Shown: positions 1 through 9,135 of the stretch, in pieces
Position numbering within the stretch: position 1 is the stretch's first letter
Layout of the letters: each line of letters begins with the position of its first letter
Source: Halodesulfovibrio marinisediminis DSM 17456
Lineage (GTDB): Bacteria > Desulfobacterota > Desulfovibrionia > Desulfovibrionales > Desulfovibrionaceae
Length of the DNA: 64,000 nt
Assembly: GCF_900129975.1 (NCBI RefSeq)
Contig: NZ_FSRG01000006.1
Span: forward strand, 430,636 to 494,635
Direction: 5' to 3'
Made by a program: the position numbers and the translations under genes
The notes under the pieces: generated by a model
Databases searched by the model: none
Told to the model about the DNA's origin: nothing
The model's input: only the letters and a program-made list of their open reading frames with translations

Positions 1-20
1 GATGTCGCCTCCACTCAAGA

Positions 21-95
21 GCGGGAATAACTCAGTGGTAGAGTACAACCTTGCCAAGGTTGGAGTCGCGAGTTCAAATCTCGTTTCCCGCTCCA
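21..95 (+). tRNA. tRNA-Gly (anticodon GCC)
   Basis: Complete cloverleaf read by eye. The acceptor arm GCGGGAA (21-27) pairs with TTCCCGC (85-91), followed by discriminator T and an encoded CCA (93-95). The anticodon arm CAACC/GGTTG encloses loop TTGCCAA, giving anticodon GCC. The T-loop TTCAAAT is standard. Confidence 0.97.
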
Positions 96-105
96 AAAGC
101 ATTCT

Positions 106-133
106 AAGCCAGTTCATTGAACTGGCTTTTTTT
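106..133 (+). terminator. Intrinsic terminator of tRNA-Gly
   Basis: Arms AAGCCAGTT and AACTGGCTT with a 5-nt loop, followed by a T-run, about 10 nt after the tRNA CCA. Confidence 0.85.
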
Positions 134-274
134 GTGTCTATCATCCACCTATCACAACACTATTACGGCATGCCCTCACTTTGCTGATCTTTTTCTTTCA
201 TACTAGACTATGTTCTTTTATCTACGTCATCAGTTCACAACATTTTTAGAATAAGAAAGACATACATAACAAAA

Positions 275-307
275 AAATCCCCTGCACAAACTCTGTGCAG
301 GGGATTT
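275..307 (-). terminator. Bidirectional terminator after the TPR protein gene
   Basis: Perfect arms AAATCCCCTGCACA and TGTGCAGGGGATTT with a 5-nt loop. The A-run on the left gives a T-run on the minus strand, so it ends the transcript of the gene at 338-2950. Confidence 0.85.
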
Positions 308-337
308 CTTACTTATTGTACTAGATTGCTCATTGCA

Positions 338-2950
338 TTACGCAACGCCACGCGCCTTGTTAAAATATTTTTCACGAACTTTATCGAACACAATGACCGT
401 TCGGAAACACGAGACTATTATTGCAAAAATGGAGAACCCTAAAATCAGCTGCTTCTGAATATCCCATTTTTCTTTAAATAATAGTCCAGTTGCCCACTCC
501 ATGCCCGACTGTTCTCCGTAAAACATAGATAAAGGAAGCGCCACAACAACAATGCACATAAAGGCAACTTCAACCCAGAAGAAGGTTCGCGCCATAATGA
601 GCATAAACAATGTGGAATCGCGCACTACTTTTAAAAACTTTAAACGCTTTTCTAGTTTTTCAAGACGCTTTTCCTCTGTCTCAGCAACAGACTGCGCTTT
701 TTTGAATATATCAGCTACCTGAAAATGTGTTTTGAGCGCCCATTTAATATTTGCAGCACACACATTATAGTTTTTATTAAATTCAACAAGCGCCCTCGGG
801 AACGGGAACCAAGCAGCCTCTTCGCGAATATAATGCAAGCGCTCTCTGTGATCTTGAAATTTTTTCTTCAACGCACTTGCTTCTTTTGTGACATACCTGT
901 CCAAATCTTTCGCAAGATTTTTACAGCCATGCAGAATAAGCATAAATGACACGTAATTTTTAATATCACTCGCAGCGGTCATCCGTTCAATCCGCTTCAT
1001 GCTTTTTGCAAAGAACGGGCTTCCCTCATCGAACCATTCATGTACTTCTTTCTTCAGGTCTTCCAACTGTTCAAGGGCCTTTTCCACCTGACTCTCGGCC
1101 TCTATCCACGGAGAATGCAAAGCGGATAAAACCTGAATGTGACCACGCTCCATCTCAGGATCAATAAGTACACGGTTAAAGTATTGAGGTGTTTTTTGAA
1201 CCAGTTCGATAAGCGAAGACATGGCTTGTTCTGCAAAACCGATCTTAACCTGGCATACTGACTTACGATACTGCGCATCCTGCATAGTAGGACACATCCG
1301 CAACACTCGACTATATAAATCAGATGCCTGCTGGTATTGAGCCGTATATTCAAGCAATCTTGCCTGCAAGAATACGCAGTATGCTTGCTTCATCATAGTG
1401 GTGGAAAGAATCTCTGCTTCTTTCCACATCATCATAGCCTTGTGATTGTCACCACGCTCCATGGCAACAAATCCTGCCAGCATACGTGGTCTTGCATCAC
1501 GCGGAGCACGTATTGACAAGTTTGAAAGTTCCTTGTCAGCTACTAGCAAATCACCTGAAAGCAAATATCCAAGCGTACTCCAGACAGGGTTATTGTCACG
1601 CGGCACAACTTCCTTCAGCCCTTTATCAAAGTCTTTGCCCCGACAAACCCACATATGCTGCATCATACGCAGCTGAGAAATCTGATTCACACCATACACT
1701 GCGTTCAGCAAAATTCCTTCATGCCCTTTTGAGGTCTGAATTTCTTTCAACGCCTCAATATCGTCCTTGCCTAATTTTGCATCAATCGTCTCAAAGGCTT
1801 TGTTGAACTCTTCAAAATTTAATCTGGAAAGTTCATGCCATACCTTAGGAGTGAGCTTGGACAAGGCTTTTGTCGGACACTTATGCGATGAATGCGAACG
1901 CATACCGCAGTAAAAACAATGATCATTACTTCCTGCAATAAGGCGCTTGGAAATTTGTACAGGCAAAATGCCACTTTCTTGAGAATGATTCACCGTAAGA
2001 GTTACCTTACACCAGTCATCAACACTGCTTGCGTCTAAAGAGAAGTTCACGTCATGAACTTCAAAAGAACTTCCAAGCAGGTAACCGGAACGATAACTCA
2101 TATGTGGAAAATCAGGGACCAGTTGGTTCCAGTCCAACGCCATTTTTTTCGGCAAGTCAGGAGTAAAGTTCAACCCGCGTTTGTTAGTCACTGCCACGAC
2201 TGCAGGCCAATACAGCTCTCGTTTTGTCGCTTTAATCCTCTCCACCAACATCAAATGCTCGCGCGTCCATTGGCGGAGCATCTGTAAGTTCTCCAACTGG
2301 AAGACTAAGTAACTATCCTGAACAATAAATTTAATCTTTAACTGTTCAAAAAGGTTCTTTATTTCACTGGAATAAATTCTCCAATTTTCAAGAAAATTCT
2401 TCTCCATGGAATTACCAAGCGGCTTGATTACACCATACCACCCCAGCGACGACTGGTATGGAAGCCTTGGGTCAACCATCAGCGATGTCCACTCAACAGG
2501 CGCTAAACCGGAACGAGAGCTTTCCGGCTTAAATGTCAGTCCCGGAATCCCCCTGCCATCATTGCGACACTTCGGATGCACAAAAATCTGGCAACTATCT
2601 GAAACAATTACGGACTGCGCCATAATTGCCGGTTCTACTGAAAACGATTTTTCACGTTTTGGGCTGAATAATAATTTTGCCGGAAGCAACTGAGCGTACA
2701 ACTGCAATGAGTTAAACTTAGCCCACACACTCAGTCTGGCAGCAGCCAAAAATACATCTGAACTAAAGAAGAACCACAACGCTTGATCTCTATCAACTTC
2801 TACCTGTAATCCACCGTAATCCTGCAATGTCTGCACTACTGCAGGATTAAGTTCGCCATTCCAGCAAATCCACATGCCGTAGCCTGTAGCCACCATGCGG
2901 GATTCTTGAAACATAGGAAGTTTGTTGAGCAAGTTTGATAAATGAGGCAT
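338..2950 (-). CDS. Large TPR membrane protein with CCHC zinc knuckle
   Basis: An 870-residue protein I cannot name. The N-terminal ~330 residues resemble no domain I know. Around residues 344-357 there is a textbook zinc knuckle, C-x2-C-x4-H-x4-C (CFYCGMRSHSSHKC). Residues ~400-620 hold helix pairs typical of tetratricopeptide repeats, e.g. the stretch with LYSRVLRMCPTMQDAQYRKS. A charged coiled-coil-like part follows (~640-770), then two strongly hydrophobic segments near residues ~790-860 that should anchor it in the inner membrane. TPRs usually mediate protein contacts; CCHC knuckles bind single-stranded nucleic acid or act as small structural zinc sites. The ATG at 2950 is divergent from the moaE-like gene, leaving only ~35 bp between them. 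Function is unknown. Confidence 0.85.
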   Translation of the reverse strand: MPHLSNLLNKLPMFQESRMVATGYGMWICWNGELNPAVVQTLQDYGGLQVEVDRDQALWFFFSSDVFLAAARLSVWAKFNSLQLYAQLLPAKLLFSPKREKSFSVEPAIMAQSVIVSDSCQIFVHPKCRNDGRGIPGLTFKPESSRSGLAPVEWTSLMVDPRLPYQSSLGWYGVIKPLGNSMEKNFLENWRIYSSEIKNLFEQLKIKFIVQDSYLVFQLENLQMLRQWTREHLMLVERIKATKRELYWPAVVAVTNKRGLNFTPDLPKKMALDWNQLVPDFPHMSYRSGYLLGSSFEVHDVNFSLDASSVDDWCKVTLTVNHSQESGILPVQISKRLIAGSNDHCFYCGMRSHSSHKCPTKALSKLTPKVWHELSRLNFEEFNKAFETIDAKLGKDDIEALKEIQTSKGHEGILLNAVYGVNQISQLRMMQHMWVCRGKDFDKGLKEVVPRDNNPVWSTLGYLLSGDLLVADKELSNLSIRAPRDARPRMLAGFVAMERGDNHKAMMMWKEAEILSTTMMKQAYCVFLQARLLEYTAQYQQASDLYSRVLRMCPTMQDAQYRKSVCQVKIGFAEQAMSSLIELVQKTPQYFNRVLIDPEMERGHIQVLSALHSPWIEAESQVEKALEQLEDLKKEVHEWFDEGSPFFAKSMKRIERMTAASDIKNYVSFMLILHGCKNLAKDLDRYVTKEASALKKKFQDHRERLHYIREEAAWFPFPRALVEFNKNYNVCAANIKWALKTHFQVADIFKKAQSVAETEEKRLEKLEKRLKFLKVVRDSTLFMLIMARTFFWVEVAFMCIVVVALPLSMFYGEQSGMEWATGLLFKEKWDIQKQLILGFSIFAIIVSCFRTVIVFDKVREKYFNKARGVA

Positions 2951-2983
2951 ATCTACCTTTCACCATTACTTTTGGGAGGACTT

Positions 2984-3346
2984 ATGGACATTACCAGAAC
3001 TCTGGCTGAACTGAAAAAAGACCCAGGTTTTGCCGAAAACGTCGGCATGACACTTATTCACAATGGCACTGTACGCGGTTGGTCTCGCAAAGACCGACAA
3101 GAAGTTAAAGCAATTCGCGTCCGCCATGATTACGATAAAATTGAAAGTATTCGCAAAGAGCTTGAACAGAACGAAGGCATTTACCGCATTATTACCGAAG
3201 CATACGAAGGCGACTTTAAGCCCGGCGATGATGTAATGTACCTTATTGTTGCAGGCGACATTCGTGAAAACGTAAAAGCAACTCTTGCGGAACTGCTTGA
3301 TAGAATCAAATCTGAAGCAGTTACCAAAGAAGAAATTTTTGCCTAA
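2984..3346 (+). CDS. moaE: MoaE-like molybdopterin synthase large subunit homologue
   Basis: A 120-residue protein matching the MoaE fold: an early strand-turn (GTVRGWSRKD), a central helix region, the GD-x-V stretch (KPGDDVMYLIVAGDIRENV) and a C-terminal basic motif (LDRIKSEAVTKEE), where MoaE proteins carry catalytic lysines. MoaE with MoaD inserts dithiolene sulfurs into precursor Z during molybdenum cofactor synthesis. The ATG at 2984 was preferred over an in-frame start at 2942 because GGGAGGA lies just upstream of it. No moaD, moaA or moaC is in the window, so the role rests on the protein alone. It is shorter than typical MoaE (about 140-150 residues). Confidence 0.7.
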   Translation: MDITRTLAELKKDPGFAENVGMTLIHNGTVRGWSRKDRQEVKAIRVRHDYDKIESIRKELEQNEGIYRIITEAYEGDFKPGDDVMYLIVAGDIRENVKATLAELLDRIKSEAVTKEEIFA

Positions 3347-3460
3347 ATACTAATCGGCATATTTCCACTTTTCACTAGATTCAGATTAATTCCATTCTAA
3401 GCATGGCGCTTTTTTCCTAACCGCCGCTTAATAATTAAAATTTGCAATATTTATTCCAAT

Positions 3461-3496
3461 AAAAAAGAGCCTGCATACATTATGCAGGCTCTTTTT
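3461..3496 (-). terminator. Bidirectional terminator
   Basis: Arms AGAGCCTGCATA/TATGCAGGCTCT flanked by A6 and T6. It lies between the convergent moaE-like gene and treS and can serve both. Confidence 0.88.
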
Positions 3497-3506
3497 TATT
3501 AAAACA

Positions 3507-6500
3507 CTATCGTTCACAAACACTTGCTGATTGCGGACAATGAATATTGAGGATACTCCGTAGCACAACCTCAAGTTCCGCATTATCCATTGCTTCAAAG
3601 TGCCTCAAGTCAATGAACTTTTTTTGTATACAAAAGACATCCAACATACATCTGAATGCTTCCGGATCCTTTGGCAACAGGTCACTTCCTTCCACAGTGT
3701 CAGCGTAACTACGCAACAATACTCCACCTGCATTCCTGCGCCACACTTCTGCCCATATCTCGAGCATATCCTTGTCTTCATGACGAATAAACGAAGAATG
3801 ACGCAATACTCTTAAGGCTGTAATCTGAAGTGAATCCAGCAGATCAACAATATCGCGTAAGCCGCTGTCCTTTAACCTTCGAGCCGTAAACGAACGATAC
3901 TTATACCCTTCAAAATTGACGAAAAGAAAATCTTTACCTGTATAGAATATTCTCCGGAGGTATAAATTTCCATGCACTCTAATTTTATGGCAATCGTACT
4001 GATAGTCTAAAAATTGTTTTGCATTCTTAAGTAGTTGCTTCCTTCGCCCCAGTACCATATCAACGTATGGAATCACACTACTGTGCAATTTCCCTCGATT
4101 TTGATGAAGTTTATCCATCGTGCGCTTCATCACACTTTGCACACTTTGATACACAGAACGGGCGTACAATTTTGAATAAGGCTCTGGAGCAAAATCTTTA
4201 CGTGCACCTCGTCTAGACAGTGCCAGATGCATTTCACCCAGCCTTTTTCCTAGCAGAGTAAAAAAGGTCACATCTGCTTCAGTCAATACCTCAGTAGAAT
4301 TCAAGTCTAGGCGCTCAAAGGCAATCTCAAAGATATCTGCATCAAACTCTTCCGGTGCTTTTTCAATAGCTTTATCACTAGCAAGACGTCCCTCATAGAA
4401 ACGTGTCACACTATCGACGACCATCTGTCTTACATCAGACTCACAATGAATATACTCGGTGAATGATCCCACATAATGCTCGTCTCCCTTGCTGCAAATA
4501 TACTTTAAGGCACCAAAATATTGCGGCACATTCGGATAACCACATCTCACCGACAAGTGTTCCATCATTTCTGCATCTGGATTAATGCCGTCACTAAGCC
4601 TGCGATACATCCGGAAAAACAAATCATTACCACAGATAACAGCACTGGATTCCGGATTCTCTTTCCACCAACCAAAACACGGACGAAGCATAGGAAGCCT
4701 GCGCCTATCCTGCAGAACGGTAAACACGCCATGTCTACCGGAAATGGACTTCACCTGCTTATATAGATTGATAAACGATTCGCAACTCCAACCTTCCACA
4801 AAGCCTTCGATCAATACCGCAGGCTTGCTGTCCCCCTCTATCGTACAGATAAGCTCAGGTCTGCGTGCTGTTGCAATATCAGTTGCGGCTTCCCCTTCCA
4901 CCCGACTGACAAACAACGAATAAAGCTCTGTCGGTTGCTGCATATAGCGCACAGCAACAACAAGAAGCCAACACTGTTGTGTTTCACGACCAAACGGCAA
5001 TGCTTCTAAGATATTAATTTCGCGTAAAATTGCAGTGGACGACAAGAGTCTGTTGCGACGTATGAAATACGATGGAAGAACACTCTCAACCCCACTTCTG
5101 AAATCAGCATCGAACATATTTACAGTTGTAGAAGAGGTAACTACAGGAACAACTTCTGAGCGCGCCACTTCTTCTGCAATATTTCGGTGCAGCTTAAACA
5201 TGTAATACCCATGCGGGTTAAGTGTCAGATCATAGGCGGCGGTTCGTACCATAGGGAATCTTGTGTGTGACATCAGCTCAATTGGCTCACACCCTTCAAA
5301 ACCTGACAGAACTAATGAAGCGGCCTGTGGAAACCGTGATAAGTTGCATACAATTAATATATGTTCATCCTTGTAACTTCGAATAAATGCCAACACCTTA
5401 TGGTTATCCGGCATAAGAAACGAAACATCCCCTCGCGCAAATGCAGGGTACATTTTACGCATGGCAATCATCCCTTTCATCCACCAAAATAAAGAGGACC
5501 TGTTACTCTGTGCCGTCTCAACATTAATAGCTTCGTAATGATACTCTGGATCAATAATAACAGGTAGATACAAACTCTGTGGATTTGATCGGGAAAAACC
5601 GGCATTTCTGTCCGCGCTCCATTGCATTGGAGTGCGAACACCGTCACGGTCGCCTAGATAGTAGTTGTCCCCCATAGCTATCTCATCACCGTAATACAAA
5701 ACAGGTGTTCCAGGCATAGAAAACAGCAGAACATTCATCAGCTCTATCTTACGTCTGTCATTCCCCAGCAACGGAGCAAGCCTGCGACGAATTCCCAAAT
5801 TAATCCGACTCTTCGGGTCACGGGCATACATCCTGTACATGTAATCCCGTTCTTCATCAGTTACCATTTCAAGTGTCAGTTCATCATGGTTACGCAGGAA
5901 AATAGCCCACTGAGCAGTTTCAGGGATAGACGGTGTCTGTTCTAGGATATCAAGGATTGGATATCTGTCCTCCATCTCAAGAGCCATGAACATGCGTGGC
6001 ATCAACGGAAAATGGAATGACATATGGCATGCATCACCATCTCCAAAATATTCTGCAGCGTCTTCCGGCCATTGGTTAGCCTCTGCAAGCAACATGCGGT
6101 CTTTGTATCTTTCATCAAGGCGAGCACGAAGCTTCTTCAAAAACTCAAAAGTCCTTGGTAAATTCTCGCAGTTAGTTCCTTCCTCTTCATAAAGATACGG
6201 AACTGCGTCCAAACGCACGCCATCCACCCCCATCTTGAACCAGAAATCAAACACCTTGAATAGGGCCTTATGCACCTGTGGGTTCTCGTAGTTCAAATCT
6301 GGCTGATGATGGTAAAAACGATGCCAGTAATATGCTTTGGCTTCAGGATCCCAACTCCAGTTGGATGGTTCGAAATCCTTAAAGATTATTCGGGCATCCC
6401 GATATTTATCCTGCGTATCGCTCCATACATAAAAATCTCTATGAGCAGACCCAGCCGGAGCCTTCCGAGCACGCTTGAACCATTCATGCTGATCTGAAGT

Positions 6501-6836
6501 ATGATTAAGAACCAGCTCAATGATAATCCGCAAGTCACGTTTATGCGCCTCACGAATGAGCTTTTTAAAATCTTGAATCGTCCCGTATTCAGGGTTTACA
6601 TTCATGTAATCCTGAATGTCATACCCATCGTCACGCAATGGTGAAGGGAAAAAAGGCAACAACCAAACAGCCGTAACCCCAAGGTCCTGCAAGTAATCAA
6701 GCTTTTCAATTACCCCTTGGATATCGCCTTTACCGCTCCCTGTAGAGTCGTTAAACGATTTAATATGCAACTCATAAATGATTGCATCTTTATACCATGT
6801 GGGGTTGTTAGCATCGGAAACTTTTCTTTTCGGCAT
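3507..6836 (-). CDS. treS: Trehalose synthase / maltokinase fusion
   Basis: A 1109-residue fusion. Residues 1-~560 are a GH13 alpha-amylase-type domain: WYKDAIIYELHIKSF start, nucleophile Asp in GVRLDAVPYL, acid/base Glu in LAEANQWPED, and RNHDELTLEM with the transition-state Asp. Residues ~590-1109 are a maltokinase (Pep2-like) domain with HGNLYLRRIFY as the likely catalytic loop and FVNFEGYKYR as the metal site. TreS interconverts maltose and trehalose; the kinase phosphorylates maltose to maltose-1-phosphate for alpha-glucan synthesis by GlgE. The fusion couples these steps and is common in proteobacteria. GGAAG precedes the ATG. It stands alone between two terminators; no glgE or glgB is visible here. 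Trehalose would suit a marine, salt-stressed life. Confidence 0.93.
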   Translation of the reverse strand: MPKRKVSDANNPTWYKDAIIYELHIKSFNDSTGSGKGDIQGVIEKLDYLQDLGVTAVWLLPFFPSPLRDDGYDIQDYMNVNPEYGTIQDFKKLIREAHKRDLRIIIELVLNHTSDQHEWFKRARKAPAGSAHRDFYVWSDTQDKYRDARIIFKDFEPSNWSWDPEAKAYYWHRFYHHQPDLNYENPQVHKALFKVFDFWFKMGVDGVRLDAVPYLYEEEGTNCENLPRTFEFLKKLRARLDERYKDRMLLAEANQWPEDAAEYFGDGDACHMSFHFPLMPRMFMALEMEDRYPILDILEQTPSIPETAQWAIFLRNHDELTLEMVTDEERDYMYRMYARDPKSRINLGIRRRLAPLLGNDRRKIELMNVLLFSMPGTPVLYYGDEIAMGDNYYLGDRDGVRTPMQWSADRNAGFSRSNPQSLYLPVIIDPEYHYEAINVETAQSNRSSLFWWMKGMIAMRKMYPAFARGDVSFLMPDNHKVLAFIRSYKDEHILIVCNLSRFPQAASLVLSGFEGCEPIELMSHTRFPMVRTAAYDLTLNPHGYYMFKLHRNIAEEVARSEVVPVVTSSTTVNMFDADFRSGVESVLPSYFIRRNRLLSSTAILREINILEALPFGRETQQCWLLVVAVRYMQQPTELYSLFVSRVEGEAATDIATARRPELICTIEGDSKPAVLIEGFVEGWSCESFINLYKQVKSISGRHGVFTVLQDRRRLPMLRPCFGWWKENPESSAVICGNDLFFRMYRRLSDGINPDAEMMEHLSVRCGYPNVPQYFGALKYICSKGDEHYVGSFTEYIHCESDVRQMVVDSVTRFYEGRLASDKAIEKAPEEFDADIFEIAFERLDLNSTEVLTEADVTFFTLLGKRLGEMHLALSRRGARKDFAPEPYSKLYARSVYQSVQSVMKRTMDKLHQNRGKLHSSVIPYVDMVLGRRKQLLKNAKQFLDYQYDCHKIRVHGNLYLRRIFYTGKDFLFVNFEGYKYRSFTARRLKDSGLRDIVDLLDSLQITALRVLRHSSFIRHEDKDMLEIWAEVWRRNAGGVLLRSYADTVEGSDLLPKDPEAFRCMLDVFCIQKKFIDLRHFEAMDNAELEVVLRSILNIHCPQSASVCER

Positions 6837-7054
6837 AGGACTTCCTGCACGTTAAGAGAAAATAGTCGTCTCACCATACCAAGGAGTCACCTTGGATGTA
6901 ATGTGATTATTTTACCTAAAGTGTTTCTGAATACTATTATGCCTACAACAGTTGCTTGAAGCAGTTACGAGCCCCCTTTTAAAAAGGCTCTCTCTCCCTG
7001 TCCTTGCCCCCAAAGAACATTCACTCCATCAACTTATATTATTAACTAAATAAC

Positions 7055-7090
7055 AAAAAAGGCTGTCCTTATGCAAAGGACAGCCTTTTT
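7055..7090 (-). terminator. Bidirectional terminator
   Basis: Arms AAGGCTGTCCTT and AAGGACAGCCTT flanked by A and T runs. It sits about 110 bp beyond the stop of the symporter gene. Confidence 0.85.
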
Positions 7091-7199
7091 AATTCACGAA
7101 AGATATTGAAACATAAGCCGCTTATTACTAATGCAACGGGCTTGCCTCACAATCAAAAGGTTCTTAAGCCGCAGCAGGCTCTCAAGAACACTCTACGAC

Positions 7200-8561
7200 T
7201 TAGAATGCACCAAGACCTTTAAGAAGCACGATGAACACGAGGATTGGTGTCACGTACTTAACGAGCATGAACCAAATTTTCAGAACACCTTCGTTAGCAA
7301 GAGCGCCACCGTTAGTAAGACATTCTTTGGAACGTTCCCAGCCCCATACCCAACCTACGAACAGACAGATAAACGCGCCGCCGGAAGGAAGGAGAATGTT
7401 AGAACTTAGGAAGTCATACATATCAAAGAAGTTTTTACCAAAAATAGTCACATCAGAAAGAACACTGAAAGACAAGGTAGCCGGAGCACCACACAATCCA
7501 ATACCGATAGCAACGATAATAGTCGCTGTCTTACGGGAGAAGGACGGAACAGTTTCAACAAGAAACGCTACAGGAACCTCGAACAGGGAACACATAGCGC
7601 CGATGGTTGCTACGGAAGTGAGTACGAAGAACAGTGTCATAAAAAGCTGACCAGCTGGAAGTGCGCTAAATACAGCAGGCATAGTCATAAAGAGCAGACC
7701 AGGTCCAGCTGTCGGCTCCAGACCGTAGTTAAATACTGCCGGGAAGATAGCAATACCAGCAAGCATGGATACGGTAAGGTCGGCGAGCATTACACGCATG
7801 GTAGTTTTTGGAATATCCGCTTCATCAAGGAAGTAACTACCATAGGTCATCATAGTACCCATACCCAAAGAAAGCTTGAAGAATGCAAGCCCCATTGCAT
7901 TAAGTACTACTTCGATTGTAATTTTGGAGAAATCTGGAGCAAACAGGAACGCAAGACCTTCGCTAGCTTTTGGAAGCATAAGGGAACGTACACAGATTGC
8001 ACACAGCATAAAGAACAAAACCGGCATAAGAATTTTGGTTGTTTTTTCAATACCCTTAGAAACACCTGCGATAAGAATAAGTGCAACAAGAGCAAGAACA
8101 AACCACTGCCAAACAAGAGAAGCTGTTGGGTCAGATACCATGGACCCGAATGCAGCTTCCCCAACTGACTTATCAAGACCAAGAAGCTGACCGGAAGCAG
8201 CTTTTATTACGTAAGAAAAAACCCAGCCTGCTACGTCTGAGTAGAAAGCCATGATGCAGAATGCAGCCAGAACACCACCGCAACCTACGAGAAACCAAGG
8301 AGAACCCGGAGCAACTTTGTACCAGGTACCAATTGCATTTTGACGAGCCTTACGACCAAGCATAATTTCGCCAATCATTACAGGAAGGCCAACTACAAGA
8401 GTGGCAAGCAAATATACGATAAGGAAAGCAGCACCACCGCCTTCACCTGTCATGTACGGGAATTTCCAGATGTTACCAAGCCCAACTGCTGAGCCCAAAG
8501 TCGCGGTGAGTACACCAAGAGCAGTGGCGAACCCTTCACGATTGTTCACAGGAGACGTCAT
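7200..8561 (-). CDS. Neurotransmitter:sodium symporter (SNF) family transporter
   Basis: A 453-residue polytopic inner membrane protein with about 11 hydrophobic segments. The N-terminal signature GSAVGLGNIWKFPY is the unwound TM1 of LeuT-fold Na+-dependent symporters, which bind Na+ and an amino-acid-like substrate there. The helix with FKLSLGMGTMMTYGSYF is the conserved TM6/7 region. The length fits the short bacterial branch with 11 rather than 12 helices. Start at 8561 chosen because GAGGTGG lies 4 nt upstream; an upstream TTG lacks such a site. The substrate cannot be read from sequence; amino acids are most likely. It is a single-gene unit. Confidence 0.9.
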   Translation of the reverse strand: MTSPVNNREGFATALGVLTATLGSAVGLGNIWKFPYMTGEGGGAAFLIVYLLATLVVGLPVMIGEIMLGRKARQNAIGTWYKVAPGSPWFLVGCGGVLAAFCIMAFYSDVAGWVFSYVIKAASGQLLGLDKSVGEAAFGSMVSDPTASLVWQWFVLALVALILIAGVSKGIEKTTKILMPVLFFMLCAICVRSLMLPKASEGLAFLFAPDFSKITIEVVLNAMGLAFFKLSLGMGTMMTYGSYFLDEADIPKTTMRVMLADLTVSMLAGIAIFPAVFNYGLEPTAGPGLLFMTMPAVFSALPAGQLFMTLFFVLTSVATIGAMCSLFEVPVAFLVETVPSFSRKTATIIVAIGIGLCGAPATLSFSVLSDVTIFGKNFFDMYDFLSSNILLPSGGAFICLFVGWVWGWERSKECLTNGGALANEGVLKIWFMLVKYVTPILVFIVLLKGLGAF

Positions 8562-8915
8562 TTTCCACCTCAACGAGTTTTACAGTTTTGTTATTTGTCG
8601 TCCCCGTTGTAGTTCGCAACGGCGATGCATTCAAGTCTTTTTGGTCACATTAGCCATTCCAATTTGTCATACCCCACCGCATTGCTCAGTAAAAAAAGAA
8701 ATACGTTCTGTTTTTTCAATGAATGATAACTGTTAGTTAGTGCTTTTTATTATCACATAAAGCAATCACTCCATAATAACCAAGTAACACCACTATTAAA
8801 ATTCTAAAATGATCACTGAAAGCAAATCTTTCTCCCATTACTTTTATTCTTTGCACAAAAATGAAAAACCAATGAACTATATTTTGCAGTATTTTTCTAA
8901 TTTCACACACGAGAC
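8562..8915. other. Gene-free AT-rich spacer with likely symporter promoter
   Basis: About 350 bp without a credible reading frame. It must hold the promoter of the symporter gene, but I cannot single out a convincing -35/-10 pair. Confidence 0.5.
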
Positions 8916-8953
8916 AAAAAAAAAGAGCCCTTTCACGTCTGTGAAAGAGCTCT
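8916..8953 (-). terminator. Terminator of the candidate ncRNA
   Basis: Minus-strand hairpin arms AGAGCTCTTTCAC/GTGAAAGGGCTCT, loop AGAC, then at least nine T. It lies directly 3' of the candidate 6S-like RNA. Confidence 0.85.
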
Positions 8954-8954
8954 C

Positions 8955-9132
8955 TAACAATACCCCGGATTGACCGTTACCGATGAGACCTTGCAAAATC
9001 CTTTTTTTAAAAGGATATGGCAGCCGCCGTCAGGAGCAACTCAATCCCCTTTGGTGACAACGGCAAGGTGCCTGCATGTAATAGTATTGATTCTGCCTAC
9101 GTATCAAAGGCTGACGAATCATCCAGGAAATT
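8955..9132 (-). ncRNA. ssrS: Candidate 6S RNA
   Basis: A 180-nt gene-free stretch ends in a strong terminator and folds by eye into a rod. The terminal stem pairs 9121-9127 with 8964-8970 (7 pairs, one G-U). A long apical arm is closed by GCAG/CTGC at about 9020/9074. In between is an open region whose 3' strand carries a small hairpin (ATCCTTTT/AAAAGGAT, 8999-9016). A closing stem, a central bubble with a small hairpin on its 3' strand and an apical arm are the layout of 6S RNA, which mimics an open promoter and holds sigma70 RNA polymerase. No primary-sequence match is claimed. A processed 3' UTR of the upstream gene is the main alternative. Confidence 0.42.
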
Positions 9133-9135
9133 CTA

